A stretch of 64,000 nucleotides of DNA from JACCTU01 sp963798985 (GTDB lineage: Bacteria; Actinomycetota; Thermoleophilia; Gaiellales; Gaiellaceae). The notes beneath the pieces were generated by a model, which saw nothing but the letters and a program-made list of their open reading frames with translations, was not told the origin of the DNA and did not search any database. The stretch covers positions 171,389 through 235,388 of the forward strand of contig CAWCVL010000002.1 of NCBI GenBank assembly GCA_963798985.1. The letters run 5' to 3'. Shown here piece by piece: positions 63,377 to 64,000 of the stretch (position 1 is its first letter; the number at the start of each line of letters is the position of its first letter). Both the position numbers and the translations under genes were made by a program.

Positions 63377-64000
63377 ATGCGCGTGGTCGTGAAGCTCTTC
63401 GCGGCGCTCCGGGAGCGGGCCGGAAGCGGCGAGCGCCGCGCTCGAGCTCGCCGACGGGGCGCGTGCCGCGGACGTCTGGGCCGCCCTCGGGCTCGGCGAG
63501 GAGCCGGCGGGGCTCCTCTACGCGGTCAACCGCGAGTACGCCGACCGCGACCGGGCTCTCGCGGACGGCGACGAGGTCGCGCTGATCCCGCCGGTCTCGG
63601 GGGGTGCGTTCGTCGTGACGGAGGAGCCGCTCTCGCTCGAAGCGGTCGTGGCAGAGGTCGAGGACGAGAGCGCGGGCGCCATCGCGACGTTCACGGGGAC
63701 GGTTCGCCGCGAATCACGCGGCAGGACCGTGCAGCACCTCGAGTACGAGGCCTACGCGGAGATGGCGGAAACGGTGATGGTCGGCCTGGCCACCGTGTTG
63801 AAGGCGCGCTACGACGTGCACGAGATCGCGATCCACCATCGGGTCGGGCTCGTCGAGATCGGCGAGGCCTCCGTCGTGATCGCGGTCTCCGCGCCGCACC
63901 GCGCGGACGCGCTCGCAGCGTGCAAGGACGCGATCGACGCGCTCAAGGAGACGGTGCCGCTCTGGAAGAAAGAGGTGTATGAGGGCGGCGAGGAGTGGAT
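63377..64000 (+). CDS. moaX: MoaD-MoaE fusion (MoaX-like molybdopterin synthase), frameshifted and cut by the window end
   Basis: The N-terminal MoaD ubiquitin-like part (MRVVVKLFAALRERAGSGER; then, after removal of a C near 63436, A-L-E-L-A-D-G-A-R-A-A-D-V-W) ends in P-P-V-S-G-G. It runs on without a stop into MoaE (LEAVVAEVEDESAGAIATFT, HLEYEAYAEMAETVMVGLAT, HHRVGLVEIGEASVVIAVSA, KDAIDALKETVPLWKKEVYE). Molybdopterin synthase inserts the dithiolene sulphurs. In M. tuberculosis a similar MoaX must be cleaved after the Gly-Gly. The ATG is 6 nt after TACGCT (63365-63370): leaderless. The C-terminus lies beyond 64000. Confidence 0.88.

Noticed and set aside
1..64000. CRISPR arrays, insertion sequences, rRNA operons
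   Set aside because: No regularly spaced repeats, transposase motifs, terminal repeats or rRNA sequence were seen on reading through.

Overview
The window is high-GC actinobacterial chromosome. The likely lineage is a deep-branching class such as Thermoleophilia (Gaiellales/Solirubrobacterales-like). This is inferred from codon use, frequent GTG/TTG starts, an actinobacterial-type SOS box (CGAAC-N4-GTTCG) before lexA, a MoaD-MoaE fusion, and many genes that appear leaderless (TANNNT 6-10 nt before the start codon). No insertion sequence, integrase, CRISPR array or rRNA operon was seen. One tRNA (Leu, anticodon GAG) and the RNase P RNA are present.

Layout. 0-8 kb holds the end of a FabL-type enoyl reductase, a methyltransferase, proline dehydrogenase, a secreted glycosidase-like protein, a membrane-anchored coiled-coil protein, xseA-xseB, a cyclic-nucleotide-binding protein and a small EF-hand-like protein. 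7.8-10.9 kb is a reverse-strand operon: glycosyltransferase, flippase-like membrane protein, glycerate kinase. 11.3-17.3 kb holds adenosine deaminase, LuxR-type regulators, a MalT-like ATPase regulator and an HD-GYP protein, in DNA that looks less GC-rich. 17.3-29.1 kb carries two back-to-back oligopeptide ABC transporter operons. The first is broken by roughly thirty single-base indels; the second is nearly intact. 29.2-35.5 kb holds a primary-type sigma factor, topA, and an acyltransferase / 5'-3' exonuclease / HDAC-like operon. 35.6-46.6 kb holds a NarL-type two-component pair, a holin-like membrane protein, an M14 peptidase, a vanadium-haloperoxidase-like protein, a cyclase/ATPase regulator and a degenerate histidine kinase. 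46.6-52.5 kb holds a TRAP-type binding lipoprotein, a secreted protein, a second degenerate kinase with its response regulator, and a phytase-like protein. 52.7-64 kb holds rnpB, a zinc-ribbon gene, lexA, tRNA-Leu, tldD/tldE, secG, a stand-alone receiver, a glycosyltransferase, an ABC-2 exporter, a methylmalonyl-CoA-mutase-family gene, a strongly structured intergenic RNA candidate and a moaX-like fusion cut off by the window edge.

The most interesting system is at 44.97-51.25 kb. Two paralogous membrane histidine kinases have lost complementary parts: one lacks the phospho-acceptor His but keeps the ATPase, the other keeps the His but has lost the ATPase motifs. They flank an orphan TRAP-type lipoprotein and a secreted protein, and the second is fused by overlap to a response regulator. 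This suggests a split, obligately heteromeric two-component sensor.

Many genes carry single-base frameshifts in otherwise well-conserved protein. They are dense at 17.3-23.3 kb and sparse elsewhere. Assembly or sequencing indels are the simplest explanation, so spans are given for the reconstructed genes.
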